Source of the DNA: Candidatus Scalindua sp.
GTDB lineage: Bacteria > Planctomycetota > Brocadiia > Brocadiales > Scalinduaceae
Length of the DNA stretch: 58,435 nt
Reading direction: 5' to 3'
Assembly: GCA_021777035.1 (NCBI GenBank)
Contig: JAIQZR010000154.1
Location: 1-58,435 of the forward strand
Every line of letters begins with the position of its first letter. Within the stretch, counting starts at the first letter, position 1. A program made the position numbers and the translations under genes. This document shows positions 26,430-36,299 of the stretch, piece by piece. The notes under the pieces are model-generated. The model was not told where the DNA came from and did not search any database. It was given only the letters and a program-made list of their open reading frames with translations.

Positions 26430-27923
26430 ATGATGGAAAATAACAAAAATTTATTTCAACAGGCATTAAAATATCACCAGACGGGAAACCTTAAAAGTGC
26501 CGCTGAACTTTACTTTAAGATATTTAAGAGGCATCCGGAACACGTTGACGTGGTTTTTCTGATCGGCACTTTATATATGCAGACAGGAAGCTTGGGCGCG
26601 GCGAATACATTTCTCCGGAAGGCAATATCACTTAAGCCGGACCATGCATCAGCACACAATAATTTTGGTACTGTTCTTAAAGAACAGGGGGCACTTAATG
26701 ATGCGGTTGTAAGTTATAAAAAAGCATTGGCACTCAAATCAGACTATGTAATGGCGTATAGTAATCTTGGTAATGCACTTAAGGAGCAGGGCAAGCTTGA
26801 CGAAGCAGAGTTGAATTGTCGGCGTGCAATATTACTTAAACCGGACTATGCCGATGCATACAATAACCTGGGTTCCGTATTGCAAAAGAAGGACAAGCAT
26901 GATGAAGCAATATCATGTTATAGCAGGGCCGTAAAATTAAAACCGGATTGCGTTGGCGCACATATAAACAGATCTCTTGCATTTTTGTTGACAGAAAACT
27001 TTAAAGAGGGTTGGTCAGAATACGAATGGAGATTGCATACAAAAAATTGTGCTTCCAGGACTTTCCAACAGCCTCGATGGAATGGATCACCCCTTAATGG
27101 CAAGTCTATTCTGGTGCATGTTGAGCAGGGGTTTGGAGACTCAATCCAATTTGTTCGCTATCTGCCTATGGTTCAGGCATTAGGTGGATATGTGATATTT
27201 GAATGCCCGGAGAACCTTCTACGTCTGTTAAATAATTGTGCAGGAATAGACAAGGTTATTGAAAGAGGAGATGAATCTGATGTAACATTTGACACTCATA
27301 TTCATCTCTTAAGTCTACCGGGAATTTTTGGTACAACTATGGACTCCATGCCGGCAGATATACCTTATATTAAGGTTGATCCAGTGCTTGTAAAGCACTG
27401 GCGGTTGCAATTTTGTGACAATAATGATTTTAAGGTTGGTATTGTCTGGATGGGAAGACCCACATATAAAGATCACTATCGATCCTGTTCCCTTGCCGAC
27501 TTTGCTCCTTTGGCAGGTATACCGGGGCTTAAGATCTATAGTCTTCAAAAAGGGCCGGCGTCAAGTGAAGTCCTCAATCCACCCGGGGAAATGCAGATCA
27601 CCGGTTTGGAGGATCATTTAAATGACTTTGCCGACACTGCGGCAGTAATGGCAAATCTTGACCTTATTATTTCCACGGATACAGCGGTCGTGCACCTGGC
27701 CGGAGCTATTGGCAGACCCGTATGGACGCTCTTACATTCTGCACCGGATTGGCGTTGGTTTCTCAAACGCAATGACAGCCCGTGGTACCCGGGCATGCGT
27801 TTATTTCGACAAACAAAACCGAATGATTGGACAGATGTATTTGGACAGGTAAAGAGTGCGTTGTTACAAGAGATTTCAGCTTACAGAAAACCCAATTTAG
27901 ATTCCACTATCTTGCATGTGTAG
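26430..27923 (+). CDS. TPR - GT9 heptosyltransferase-like protein, paralogue 1
   Basis: The N-terminal 190 residues contain about five to six TPR units (NLGNALKEQGKLDEAELNCR, NNLGSVLQKKDKHDEAISCY). The C-terminal half resembles the GT-B glycosyltransferase 9 family: SILVHVEQGFGDSIQFVRYL, FKVGIVWMGRP, SLQKGPASS and DLIISTDTAVVHLAGAIGRP with the closing SAPDWRWFLKR. Heptosyltransferase-type enzymes transfer sugars to lipid or protein acceptors; the TPR part may present the acceptor. Two longer paralogues lie at 27961 and 32645. ATG ATG at 26430/26433 leaves the exact start open. Confidence 0.82.
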   Translation: MMENNKNLFQQALKYHQTGNLKSAAELYFKIFKRHPEHVDVVFLIGTLYMQTGSLGAANTFLRKAISLKPDHASAHNNFGTVLKEQGALNDAVVSYKKALALKSDYVMAYSNLGNALKEQGKLDEAELNCRRAILLKPDYADAYNNLGSVLQKKDKHDEAISCYSRAVKLKPDCVGAHINRSLAFLLTENFKEGWSEYEWRLHTKNCASRTFQQPRWNGSPLNGKSILVHVEQGFGDSIQFVRYLPMVQALGGYVIFECPENLLRLLNNCAGIDKVIERGDESDVTFDTHIHLLSLPGIFGTTMDSMPADIPYIKVDPVLVKHWRLQFCDNNDFKVGIVWMGRPTYKDHYRSCSLADFAPLAGIPGLKIYSLQKGPASSEVLNPPGEMQITGLEDHLNDFADTAAVMANLDLIISTDTAVVHLAGAIGRPVWTLLHSAPDWRWFLKRNDSPWYPGMRLFRQTKPNDWTDVFGQVKSALLQEISAYRKPNLDSTILHV

Positions 27924-27960
27924 GGCGGATTTGGCCTACATAATACTTTGAGGTAATATA

Positions 27961-30063
27961 ATGAGTCAAATGGTAATAGACAACAATGACTTGCTTCATG
28001 AAGCACTAACGCTTCATCAGGTTGGAAATCTTGGTGTCGCAGAAAAACACTATAACGAGTTACTTGAAAAGCAGCCGGATAACGTTGACGCAATCTTCCT
28101 TATGGGCACACTTAACTTGCAGCAAGGCAACTTTGACGCGGCATGTATGTTCTTCAGAAAAGCACTTGAGCTTGAGCCTGGTCATGCAACGGCCCACGGT
28201 AATCTCGGCACCGCACTTCAGGGGTCAGGCAGACTCGATGAGGCAATTGCAATCTACAGGAAGGCGATCGCACTTAAACCTGACTACGCTGATGCGTATT
28301 ATAATATTGGTAACACATTTAAAGCGCAGGGAAAACTTGAGGAAGCGGTGGTGAGCTACAGGAAGGCAATTCAACTGAAACCAGACAATATTGAAGCATA
28401 CGGCAATCTTGGCAATACGCTTAGAGAACAAAGTAAGCTTGAGGAGGCCGTGGAATGCTACAGGCAGATGACAGTGCTTAAACCGGACTTTGCAAAGGCG
28501 CACAGTAATCTCGGTGCAGCACTTCAGGAGTCAAATAAATTGGACGAATCAATATCAAGTTATAAGAAGGCAATCACACTGGAACCGGACTATGCAATGG
28601 CATATAACAACCTTGGTTCTGTACTTCAAGAATCAGGTAAATTGGAGGAAGCCATAACATGCTACAATCGAGCAGTTGAACTTAAACCTGATTATGCTGA
28701 GGCGCATAACAATCTCGGTATTGTACTGCATAAAACACGCAGGTTTAGTGATGCGATAATAAGTCATAATCGTGCAATCAGACTCAAACCGGACTATGCT
28801 GAGGCGCATAACAATCTCGGTTCATCGCTTCTGGAGCAAGGCAGACTTAATGAAGCGGTAACAAGCGTGAGCCTGGCATTAACTCTCAATCCGGATTACA
28901 CTGAGGCACACAATAATTTAGGCGTTTTGCTCCTGGAACAAGGCAAGCCTGACGAAGCCATGGCAAGTTATACTCGGGCAATTGAACTCAAACCGGACTA
29001 TGCTGAGGCGCATAATAATCTCGGTACAGTTTTGCAGGAATCAGGCAGGCTTGAAGAGGCAATAGCAAGTTACGAATGGGCAATAACGCTTAAACCGGAT
29101 TATGCCCTGGCACGTTTGAACAGGTCATTTGCATTATTGCTGACAGGGAACTTTAAAGAAGGGTGGCATGAATACGAATGGAGATTGCTCCTAAAAGACC
29201 ACACTCCCGAGACGGCCGTACAGCCAATGTGGGACGGTAAACCATTAAATGGTAAATCCATTCTTATTCACACGGAACAGGGTTTTGGAGATATCATCCA
29301 ATTTGTTCGATATCTACCCATGGTTAAAGCACAAGGTGGGCGTGTGACAATCGAGTGTCAACAGAGTCTTCATCGTTTACTAAGAAAATGCGATGGGGTC
29401 GATGAAATTGTAGAAAAAACAACCACTCGTACACCCATTATACAATTTGATTTTCATGCTCACCTCTTAAGTCTACCGGGAATATTTGACACCGCTCTGG
29501 AATCTATTCCATCGAATATCCCTTATATTACTGTTGACCCAGAGCTTGTGGAACAATGGCGCATTCGGCTTGACGATAATAGTGACCTTAATATTGGTAT
29601 AGTATGGGCAGGAAATCGCCATCATGCAAGAGACCGTGATCGTTCATGCTCACTGACGGATTTTGCCACATTGACCGGTATTCCCGGAATATCTCTTTAT
29701 AGCCTTCAAAAGGGGCCAGCTTCTATCGAAAGCAACTACCCGCCAGAGGGAATGAATATAATCAATCTGGAAAATGAGTTGGTTGACTTTGCCGACACAG
29801 CAGCTGCGATTGCCAACATGGATCTTGTTATCTCAGTCGATACTGCAGTTGCACATTTAACTGGCGCTATTGGCAAACCGGTGTGGACCCTTTTACCTTT
29901 TCCCCCTGACTGGCGATGGTTATTGGATCGGGAAGAGAGTCCGTGGTATCCGGACATGCGTTTATTTCGACAAATGCGACCAAACGACTGGACTAACGTA
30001 TTTGAGCAGATAGTTGCTCAGTGTTACATAATAAAGCGTCAAACAGAGCTTCTGAAATGTTAA
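27961..30063 (+). CDS. TPR - GT9 heptosyltransferase-like protein, paralogue 2 (longest TPR array)
   Basis: Residues 8-405 hold about eleven to twelve 34-residue TPRs, several almost identical at the DNA level (AIELKPDYAEAHNNLGTVLQ and close variants). The C-terminal 290 residues repeat the GT9-like domain of its neighbours: SILIHTEQGFGDIIQFVRYL, LNIGIVWAGN, SLQKGPAS and DLVISVDTAVAHLTGAIGKP. The layout is like that of TPR-coupled protein O-glycosyltransferases, although the catalytic family differs from OGT (GT41). It follows paralogue 1 by 37 bp and precedes a GT4 gene by 12 bp. Confidence 0.84.
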   Translation: MSQMVIDNNDLLHEALTLHQVGNLGVAEKHYNELLEKQPDNVDAIFLMGTLNLQQGNFDAACMFFRKALELEPGHATAHGNLGTALQGSGRLDEAIAIYRKAIALKPDYADAYYNIGNTFKAQGKLEEAVVSYRKAIQLKPDNIEAYGNLGNTLREQSKLEEAVECYRQMTVLKPDFAKAHSNLGAALQESNKLDESISSYKKAITLEPDYAMAYNNLGSVLQESGKLEEAITCYNRAVELKPDYAEAHNNLGIVLHKTRRFSDAIISHNRAIRLKPDYAEAHNNLGSSLLEQGRLNEAVTSVSLALTLNPDYTEAHNNLGVLLLEQGKPDEAMASYTRAIELKPDYAEAHNNLGTVLQESGRLEEAIASYEWAITLKPDYALARLNRSFALLLTGNFKEGWHEYEWRLLLKDHTPETAVQPMWDGKPLNGKSILIHTEQGFGDIIQFVRYLPMVKAQGGRVTIECQQSLHRLLRKCDGVDEIVEKTTTRTPIIQFDFHAHLLSLPGIFDTALESIPSNIPYITVDPELVEQWRIRLDDNSDLNIGIVWAGNRHHARDRDRSCSLTDFATLTGIPGISLYSLQKGPASIESNYPPEGMNIINLENELVDFADTAAAIANMDLVISVDTAVAHLTGAIGKPVWTLLPFPPDWRWLLDREESPWYPDMRLFRQMRPNDWTNVFEQIVAQCYIIKRQTELLKC

Positions 30064-30075
30064 CTACATAAACGT

Positions 30076-31032
30076 ATGGTATGTGCGATGAATAATAACA
30101 GTAGAATCTTATATATTTGCTATGACAGCCTTGTTCCTTCGGGTGGCGTAAAGGTTATCTATTCTCATGTTTCCCATTTGGTGGAGAACGGATATCCTGC
30201 TTTTGTCGTACATAATCAGGCTGGATTTAAGCCTCCATGGCTGAATTGTAATGTACCCATACTTTATGCAGATGGAAATCTTCAGATTTCTCAGGACGAT
30301 ATTATCGTAATTCCTGAGGACCACAAGACAGCAATTAAGGAATGTAAAAATATTAATACCAGGAAGTATATCTTTTGCCAGAATCATTTTTACGTTTTTA
30401 AGGGACTGCAAAATGGTGATTCCTGGCAGGATTATGGTATTTCAGGTGTTTTTTGTTGCTCAGACATCATCAGCAAATTTATCAGATCTGTTTTTGATTA
30501 TGATGAAGCGCCGGTTATTCACAATGCAATTAATCTGGATCTTTTCAAGCCTCACAGGAAAAGATTACAAATTGCATACATGTCCAGAAAATCTCCGGGA
30601 GAACTGGATTTTATCAGAAATCTATTCAATAAACTCTATAAACAAAATAAGCAGATTCCATGGGTCTGTATTGATAATGTGGATGAATCAAAGGTGGCAG
30701 AAATCATGAGCAAGTCAGCCATCTTTCTGTCTACAAGTGTTTACGAAGGGCTGGGACTGCCTCCGATAGAAGCCATGGCTTGCGGTTGTATAGTAGTGGG
30801 TTTCCACGGAGATGGCGGGTTGGAATATGCCACAGACGACAATGGATTCTGGTGTGAAAGGAGCAATATTATAGAATGCGCACGAACGCTGAAACACGTG
30901 GTATCCCTTGTAGACAATGAAGATAGTATAATAGACGAAATAAGGAATCGGGCGATAAAAAAGGCTGGAGAATATACATTCGACAGACAATGCAAGGAAC
31001 TCATACATCTCTGGAGGAAAATATACAGATGA
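30076..31032 (+). CDS. GT4-family glycosyltransferase
   Basis: This 318-residue protein has a GT-B layout. The N-terminal domain opens with RILYICYDSLVPSGGVKVIY, and the donor-binding C-terminal domain shows FLSTSVYEGLGLPPIEAMAC followed by GCIVVGFHGDGGLEYA, the GT4 E-x7-E pattern. The C-terminal end overlaps the next gene's start by 4 bp (ATGA), indicating translational coupling. Start is ATG 30076 or ATG 30088; no clear ribosome site. It probably works on the same glycan as its neighbours. Confidence 0.85.
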   Translation: MVCAMNNNSRILYICYDSLVPSGGVKVIYSHVSHLVENGYPAFVVHNQAGFKPPWLNCNVPILYADGNLQISQDDIIVIPEDHKTAIKECKNINTRKYIFCQNHFYVFKGLQNGDSWQDYGISGVFCCSDIISKFIRSVFDYDEAPVIHNAINLDLFKPHRKRLQIAYMSRKSPGELDFIRNLFNKLYKQNKQIPWVCIDNVDESKVAEIMSKSAIFLSTSVYEGLGLPPIEAMACGCIVVGFHGDGGLEYATDDNGFWCERSNIIECARTLKHVVSLVDNEDSIIDEIRNRAIKKAGEYTFDRQCKELIHLWRKIYR

Positions 31033-32627
31033 CACATTTAGAAAATAAAATTCCGATGTTAATTGTGCAGGTTGAGCCACCCCAGAATGCAGGTGGTGGG
31101 GACTATTTTTACAGAACACATGCGCCCGGCATTGCCATGGCACAGGATGACGGTGTGTATGTGATCAATATAACAAACCAGCACCGTAGAAAAACCGAGA
31201 TAATGATGAAGGCTGATATCCTGATCCTAAAAAATATCTGTGATCCGGATATCCTTCCTCTGATCAGAGGAAGAAAAGAAAAACGTAAACTTACGGTTTA
31301 TGAGATAGCAGACGATCTTAATGCTTTACAGACATGGAATCCGGTCTATTTCTTCTGGAAGAACAAGGAGAACTTAGCGCTGGGATATCGCCTGGCTAGT
31401 TGTTGCGATGCATTACAGGTAACATCGCATGAACTCAAAAAACTTTATGGTTACTTAAACAAAAACTGCAAGGTTTTCCCAAATCAAATCCTGAACGTTC
31501 CGGCAGAAAAATCTTATAAAAAAGACCAAAGTCTGGTTATTGGATGGGGGGGATCTCATGGTCATCTTGAGGATATGGCTGAGATTGCAGGGCCATTAAT
31601 TGAGTGGATAATTTCCAAACCCAATGTTTCTCTACATCTGATGTGTTCCAAGCCTATCTGGAATCTTTTTGACTCTCTACCGCAACACAAGAAGAGGCGG
31701 ACTTTACCGGGAACCCTGGATGATTATTGTAATTTTCTGGGAGAAATTGATATTGGTATTGCTCCATTGCAGAACTTTGCATTTAACCGCTCCAGGTCAG
31801 ATGTAAAGTTTCTGGAATATGCGGTTGCAGAAGTGGTACCGGTTATGGCCCATCTGGAACCATACACTGGGTCAGTCAAGGGTGGAGAATCAGGATTTCT
31901 TTTTAAGAATACGGCAGAGTTGATAAATATTCTAAATGAATTGGCAGACAATGACATGCTGAAGCAGAACATTGCTAAAAAAGCGCGGCAATACGTAATA
32001 CAGGAACGGCTGCAGTTACATCATATACATGATAGATTGGATTTTTACAGACATCATCTGAAACTGCTCAATGGTCAAAACAGAGAAATTATTCTGGATC
32101 ATTGGTTTGGAGAATTTTCAAAGCTAGAGGGGGCTATAATTAATGAAAGACATCTTCAATTACAAGCTACTCGATTTGAAAATCTTCTGCATGATGGATT
32201 GATTGCAATGCAGATACATCGTGACAAAGATCTGGCACGTAAACTCTTTGACGAGGCGGCACTACTGGAACCTGAAAATTATCTTACATTCATGTTTGCA
32301 GCTTCTATATCAACTGATCCTATTGTCTGTTTAAGTAAAGCAGTTATACAGGAACCACATTCAATAAGGACATGGATACTGTTGGGAGATGAGTTTGAAG
32401 GGGCGGGGGATGCCAGGCAGGCGCTTGAGTGCTTCAAATCAGCAATCATTGTTTATCCTGAATATGAAATTTCGTACTTGCGGGTAGCTTCTCTACTGAA
32501 AAAATTAGGACATGAATCTGAGTCAGACTTGTTTTCAAGAAAGGCGGAGACAATTATTCAAAAACTCATAGATTTAAACAATCCTGAATCAAAACGAGAT
32601 CCGTATGCAAATTATAAAAATCAGTAG
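31029..32627 (+). CDS. Glycosyltransferase with C-terminal TPR-like region
   Basis: Residues 1-350 look like a GT-B glycosyltransferase: KLTVYEIADDLNAL, SLVIGWGGSHGHLEDMAEIA, the DIGIAPLQNFAFNRSRSDVK segment and KFLEYAVAEVVPVMAHLEPY, where a donor-site glutamate is expected. The C-terminal 150 residues are helical with TPR character (ARQALECFKSAIIVYPEYEI). ATG 31029 is chosen because it overlaps the preceding stop (ATGA) and follows GGAGG; an in-frame ATG at 30990 lies inside the previous gene without a site. Donor sugar unknown. Confidence 0.78.
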   Translation: MTHLENKIPMLIVQVEPPQNAGGGDYFYRTHAPGIAMAQDDGVYVINITNQHRRKTEIMMKADILILKNICDPDILPLIRGRKEKRKLTVYEIADDLNALQTWNPVYFFWKNKENLALGYRLASCCDALQVTSHELKKLYGYLNKNCKVFPNQILNVPAEKSYKKDQSLVIGWGGSHGHLEDMAEIAGPLIEWIISKPNVSLHLMCSKPIWNLFDSLPQHKKRRTLPGTLDDYCNFLGEIDIGIAPLQNFAFNRSRSDVKFLEYAVAEVVPVMAHLEPYTGSVKGGESGFLFKNTAELINILNELADNDMLKQNIAKKARQYVIQERLQLHHIHDRLDFYRHHLKLLNGQNREIILDHWFGEFSKLEGAIINERHLQLQATRFENLLHDGLIAMQIHRDKDLARKLFDEAALLEPENYLTFMFAASISTDPIVCLSKAVIQEPHSIRTWILLGDEFEGAGDARQALECFKSAIIVYPEYEISYLRVASLLKKLGHESESDLFSRKAETIIQKLIDLNNPESKRDPYANYKNQ

Positions 32628-32644
32628 TACAATTGGAGCAATAA

Positions 32645-34603
32645 ATGGTAAAGGTTAAGAATTCTAAATCCGGAATATTCAGCTTGTACCCAACGGCAAA
32701 CAGCGGCAAGGTCGACCTGAATTCTAAATTGGAAAACATACTCCAAAAAGCATATGAACTTCACCAGGCAAGGGATCTTACTGCCGCTGCTGAACTATAT
32801 GACAAGATACTTGAGCATCAGCCGGAAAACGTGGGCGTAACCTTTCTCCTGGGTACTCTGAATCTGCAGGTGAAAGATTTTGATTCTGCTAATATGTTTC
32901 TCTCAAAGAGTATTGAACTCAAACCAGATCTCGTGGCCGCTCATAACAATCTGGGTACTGTTCTCCAGGAACAAAACAGACTTAATGAAGCAGTCGTATG
33001 CTTTAATCACGCTATTGCACTCCAACCGAATTATGCAGATGCCCATTATAATCTAGGCAATACACTTAAAAGGCAGGGGAAACTTGACAAAGCGGTAGAG
33101 AGCTACAGGCAGGCAATAATCTCCAGACCAGATTATGTTGACGCACATTACAATCTTGGTAATGCACTTAAAGAGCAACATAAACCGGACAAAGCGGTTG
33201 AAAGTTACAAACGAACGATTATGCTTAGCCCGGATCATGCAATGGCACACGGTAATCTGGGTTCTGTACTTCAAGAGCTTGGTAAAAGAGACGAGGCTAT
33301 AGAAAGTTATAGACGATCAATAGCGCTCAAGCCGGATTATGCAATGGCATACTGCAACCTCGGATCTGCACTTCAGGAATCAGGTAGATTATGTGAGGCG
33401 ATGGAAAATTATAATCGAGCAATATCATTAAAGCCGGACTATGTAATGGCCCATAGTAATCTTGGGTCTGCATTTCAAGAATCAGGCGATCTGGAAGAGG
33501 CGATTACAAACTACAAGAAAGCAATTATGCTTAATCCGAACTATGTAATGGCCCATAGTAATCTCGGATCTGCACTTCAGGAACTGGGTAAAGTCGAAGA
33601 GGCAATTACAAGCTATGATCTGGGCATAGCGATTAATCCTGATGAGGCGATAGCGCACAAGAATAAATCTATTGCATTATTATTGACAGAGAACTTCAAA
33701 GAAGGCTGGCCGGAATATGAATGGCGTCTTAAAACAAAAGATCACCGGCTTAGAAATTTCCTGAAACCCAGGTGGGATGGTTCTCCTCTTAACGGTAAAT
33801 CCATCCTGGTGCATGCAGAACAGGGTTTTGGAGATACCATCCAATTTGTACGATATCTGCCCATGGTTAAGGCACAAGGCGCACGAGTGATATTTGAGTG
33901 CCGACAAGAGCTCCTTCGCCTACTCAAAAACTGTGACGGAATTGATAAGATTATTGAAAGAACATTCGACAATGAGCCACCTGTACAATTTGATGTTCAC
34001 ATCCCCATGTTAAGTTTACCGGGGTTTTTTGGCACTACAATGAATTCAATACCTTCAGATGTGCCTTACATAATAGCTGATCCAGTGCTTGTGGATCAAT
34101 GGCGTATGCGGTTTGATCATGACGATGGTATTAAGATTGGTATTGTATGGGCAGGAAATCAGACATTTAAGAATTACTATAATCGATCCTGTTCTTTGTT
34201 AGATTTTGCTGTATTAGGAGAAGTCCCGGGAATCTCTTTCTACAGTCTTCAAAAGGGGCCTGCATCCGCTGAAATCAGTAATCCTCCTGATGGAATGAAA
34301 ATTATCAACCTGGAGAATTGTTTGAATGATTTTGCTGATACTGCCGCTGTAATGCAAAATCTGGATCTGGTCATCTCTACAGATACTGCGGTTGTACATC
34401 TGGCCGGAGCGATTGGTAAGCCAGTGTGGGTTCTCTTACACTCTGCGCCAGACTGGCGCTGGTTTCTTGAGCGAAAGGATTGCCCCTGGTATCCTGAGAT
34501 GCGTTTATTTCGACAATCCCAACTAAACAATTGGACTAATGTATTAGAACAGGTAAAAGATGTCTTGATACAAGAAATTTCAGCTTGCGGAAACACTATT
34601 TGA
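32645..34603 (+). CDS. TPR - GT9 heptosyltransferase-like protein, paralogue 3
   Basis: This third paralogue has about nine to ten TPRs (residues 25-370; NLGSALQESGRLCEAMENYN, NLGSAFQESGDLEEAITNYK) followed by the GT9-like domain: SILVHAEQGFGDTIQFVRYL, IKIGIVWAGN, SLQKGPAS and DLVISTDTAVVHLAGAIGKP with SAPDWRWFLERKDCPWYPEM. The N-terminus has a 25-residue extra segment absent from the others. Its DNA is recognisably similar to 26430-27923 and 27961-30063 in both halves. It lies 17 bp after the preceding glycosyltransferase gene and is probably cotranscribed. Confidence 0.84.
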   Translation: MVKVKNSKSGIFSLYPTANSGKVDLNSKLENILQKAYELHQARDLTAAAELYDKILEHQPENVGVTFLLGTLNLQVKDFDSANMFLSKSIELKPDLVAAHNNLGTVLQEQNRLNEAVVCFNHAIALQPNYADAHYNLGNTLKRQGKLDKAVESYRQAIISRPDYVDAHYNLGNALKEQHKPDKAVESYKRTIMLSPDHAMAHGNLGSVLQELGKRDEAIESYRRSIALKPDYAMAYCNLGSALQESGRLCEAMENYNRAISLKPDYVMAHSNLGSAFQESGDLEEAITNYKKAIMLNPNYVMAHSNLGSALQELGKVEEAITSYDLGIAINPDEAIAHKNKSIALLLTENFKEGWPEYEWRLKTKDHRLRNFLKPRWDGSPLNGKSILVHAEQGFGDTIQFVRYLPMVKAQGARVIFECRQELLRLLKNCDGIDKIIERTFDNEPPVQFDVHIPMLSLPGFFGTTMNSIPSDVPYIIADPVLVDQWRMRFDHDDGIKIGIVWAGNQTFKNYYNRSCSLLDFAVLGEVPGISFYSLQKGPASAEISNPPDGMKIINLENCLNDFADTAAVMQNLDLVISTDTAVVHLAGAIGKPVWVLLHSAPDWRWFLERKDCPWYPEMRLFRQSQLNNWTNVLEQVKDVLIQEISACGNTI

Positions 34604-34688
34604 ATTCTGCTTCCTTACAGGTGTTGTGTGGATTAAGCCGAGAAAAATATTCTAATTAATTATTATAAACTTTCACAGGAGCATCCAG

Positions 34689-36299
34689 ATGGAATTGACG
34701 GAAGAAAAAGTAGAGTTGAAGATGAACCATTCACAAAATGGTGGGAAGTGTGAACAGGGGAGCATCTCTCTCTGTATGATTGTAAAAAACGAAGAGAATA
34801 ATCTTTCCAGATGTCTTGATAGTGTTGCTAATACAGTTGATGAGATAATAATCGTTGATACCGGTTCAACAGACAAAACAGTAGAAATTGCGGAAAGTTA
34901 TGGAGCCAGAGTCTTTAGCCATCCGTGGGAAGGCAGCTTTAGTAAGGCAAGAAACTATTCACTGGATTATCCAACATGTGAATGGGTTATGATCCTTGAT
35001 GCTGATGAGGAGTTACAGGAGTCTGATGTCCAGATGCTTAAGGAAGTAGTAAAAGACAATCATAATTCATCCGTTTCTTTTGTCATAAAAAATAAATATA
35101 AGGATTCTACACAAGAAGGCTATGCAAGGATGGTGAGGCTTTTCAGGAATTTTAATGGAGTGCATTACGAGGGGATCGTTCACAACATGATAATGCACAG
35201 TGGTACATGTTTTGACTCCTCACTAAGTATTATCCATCATGGTTACAACCTGTCTGAAGATAAAATGGAAGAAAAGTTTGTACGAACCAGTACACTACTA
35301 CAAAAACAGATAGAGAAAGATCTGTATAATCCTGTGCCATACATGTATCTGGGTAATGCATGTATGGATAGGGGGATGTATGACGAGGCTATTACAAATA
35401 GCAGGCGGGCATTAAGTCTTGCGGAAAAACAGGGATTTAATCAAAGAGATTTTCTTGTCTCTTACTATGTTGTCAGTGCTGCGTATTTTGAAAAAGGAGA
35501 ACTGGAAGAGGCGGAAACATATGCCCTGAAGGCTATCAAACTGGATTATCGATTTTTAGACGGATACTGTATTCTCTCTTTTGCCTGTTACAACCAGAAA
35601 AAATATGAAAGATTTTTACAGGCATCTGAGAATTACTTAACCTTGTGGGATAGTGTCACAAGCCCCTATTCAGTAAGAGGGGGGGCAAGAGCAGATGTTC
35701 AAACCAATGTAATCAATCATACAATAGGCCATAAATGGAAAATACATTTATTACGTGGTTTTTATTATTTGTCCAACAACCAGGTTGAAGTTGGTAACTC
35801 CGAGATAGACATAGCAGGAAAGAAGTCGACTGATATAGAAAATTATCTCACACTTCTCGGTAATTTTTATATGGACAATGATATTGATAAAGCGGAAGAA
35901 GCGTATAAAGAGTTACTGGATATCAATGAGGGTTCGATAGAAGCTTTATTCAGTTTAGGTCTTATCAGATTTAAAAAAGGAGACATTGAGAATACCCTGC
36001 TAATATGGAAAAAGGCTGTTGATTTAGAACCAGCTTCATTTGATATAAGATTACTAATTTGCAAGATTAATATTTCTCAAGGAAACATTGAAGACGTCGT
36101 TGATGAGTGTGATCAATTATTACAGATCCTGGATATGCCAAGGGACATGACATTGGAGAGTACAGGTGATTTGGCAGAAATATTTAATTCAATAAGCGAT
36201 AAACTCAAAGAAGGAAGTAGCATTCAATCTGCTGAAACTGCTTCTAATATATGTGAAGAGTTGAGACATGTTTCCAGGAACTCACCTGACCAAGAATGA
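34689..36299 (+). CDS. GT2 glycosyltransferase with C-terminal TPRs, paralogue A
   Basis: Residues 25-250 are a GT2 (WaaE/SunS-like) domain: ISLCMIVKNEENNLSRCLDS, VDEIIIVDTGSTDKTVEIAE, SFSKARNYSLDYPTCEWVMI and LDADEEL (DxD metal site). From about residue 215 the protein is TPR-rich (PYMYLGNACMDRGMYDEAIT, EALFSLGLIRFKKGDIENTL). This domain pairing is common in protein or peptide glycosylation and in surface-polysaccharide loci. CAGGAG precedes the ATG. It overlaps paralogue B by 4 bp (ATGA). Confidence 0.87.
   Translation: MELTEEKVELKMNHSQNGGKCEQGSISLCMIVKNEENNLSRCLDSVANTVDEIIIVDTGSTDKTVEIAESYGARVFSHPWEGSFSKARNYSLDYPTCEWVMILDADEELQESDVQMLKEVVKDNHNSSVSFVIKNKYKDSTQEGYARMVRLFRNFNGVHYEGIVHNMIMHSGTCFDSSLSIIHHGYNLSEDKMEEKFVRTSTLLQKQIEKDLYNPVPYMYLGNACMDRGMYDEAITNSRRALSLAEKQGFNQRDFLVSYYVVSAAYFEKGELEEAETYALKAIKLDYRFLDGYCILSFACYNQKKYERFLQASENYLTLWDSVTSPYSVRGGARADVQTNVINHTIGHKWKIHLLRGFYYLSNNQVEVGNSEIDIAGKKSTDIENYLTLLGNFYMDNDIDKAEEAYKELLDINEGSIEALFSLGLIRFKKGDIENTLLIWKKAVDLEPASFDIRLLICKINISQGNIEDVVDECDQLLQILDMPRDMTLESTGDLAEIFNSISDKLKEGSSIQSAETASNICEELRHVSRNSPDQE

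Noticed and set aside
28000..29100. Regular repeats as a CRISPR array
   Set aside because: The period is 102 bp and the units are coding TPRs, without conserved direct repeats and unique spacers.
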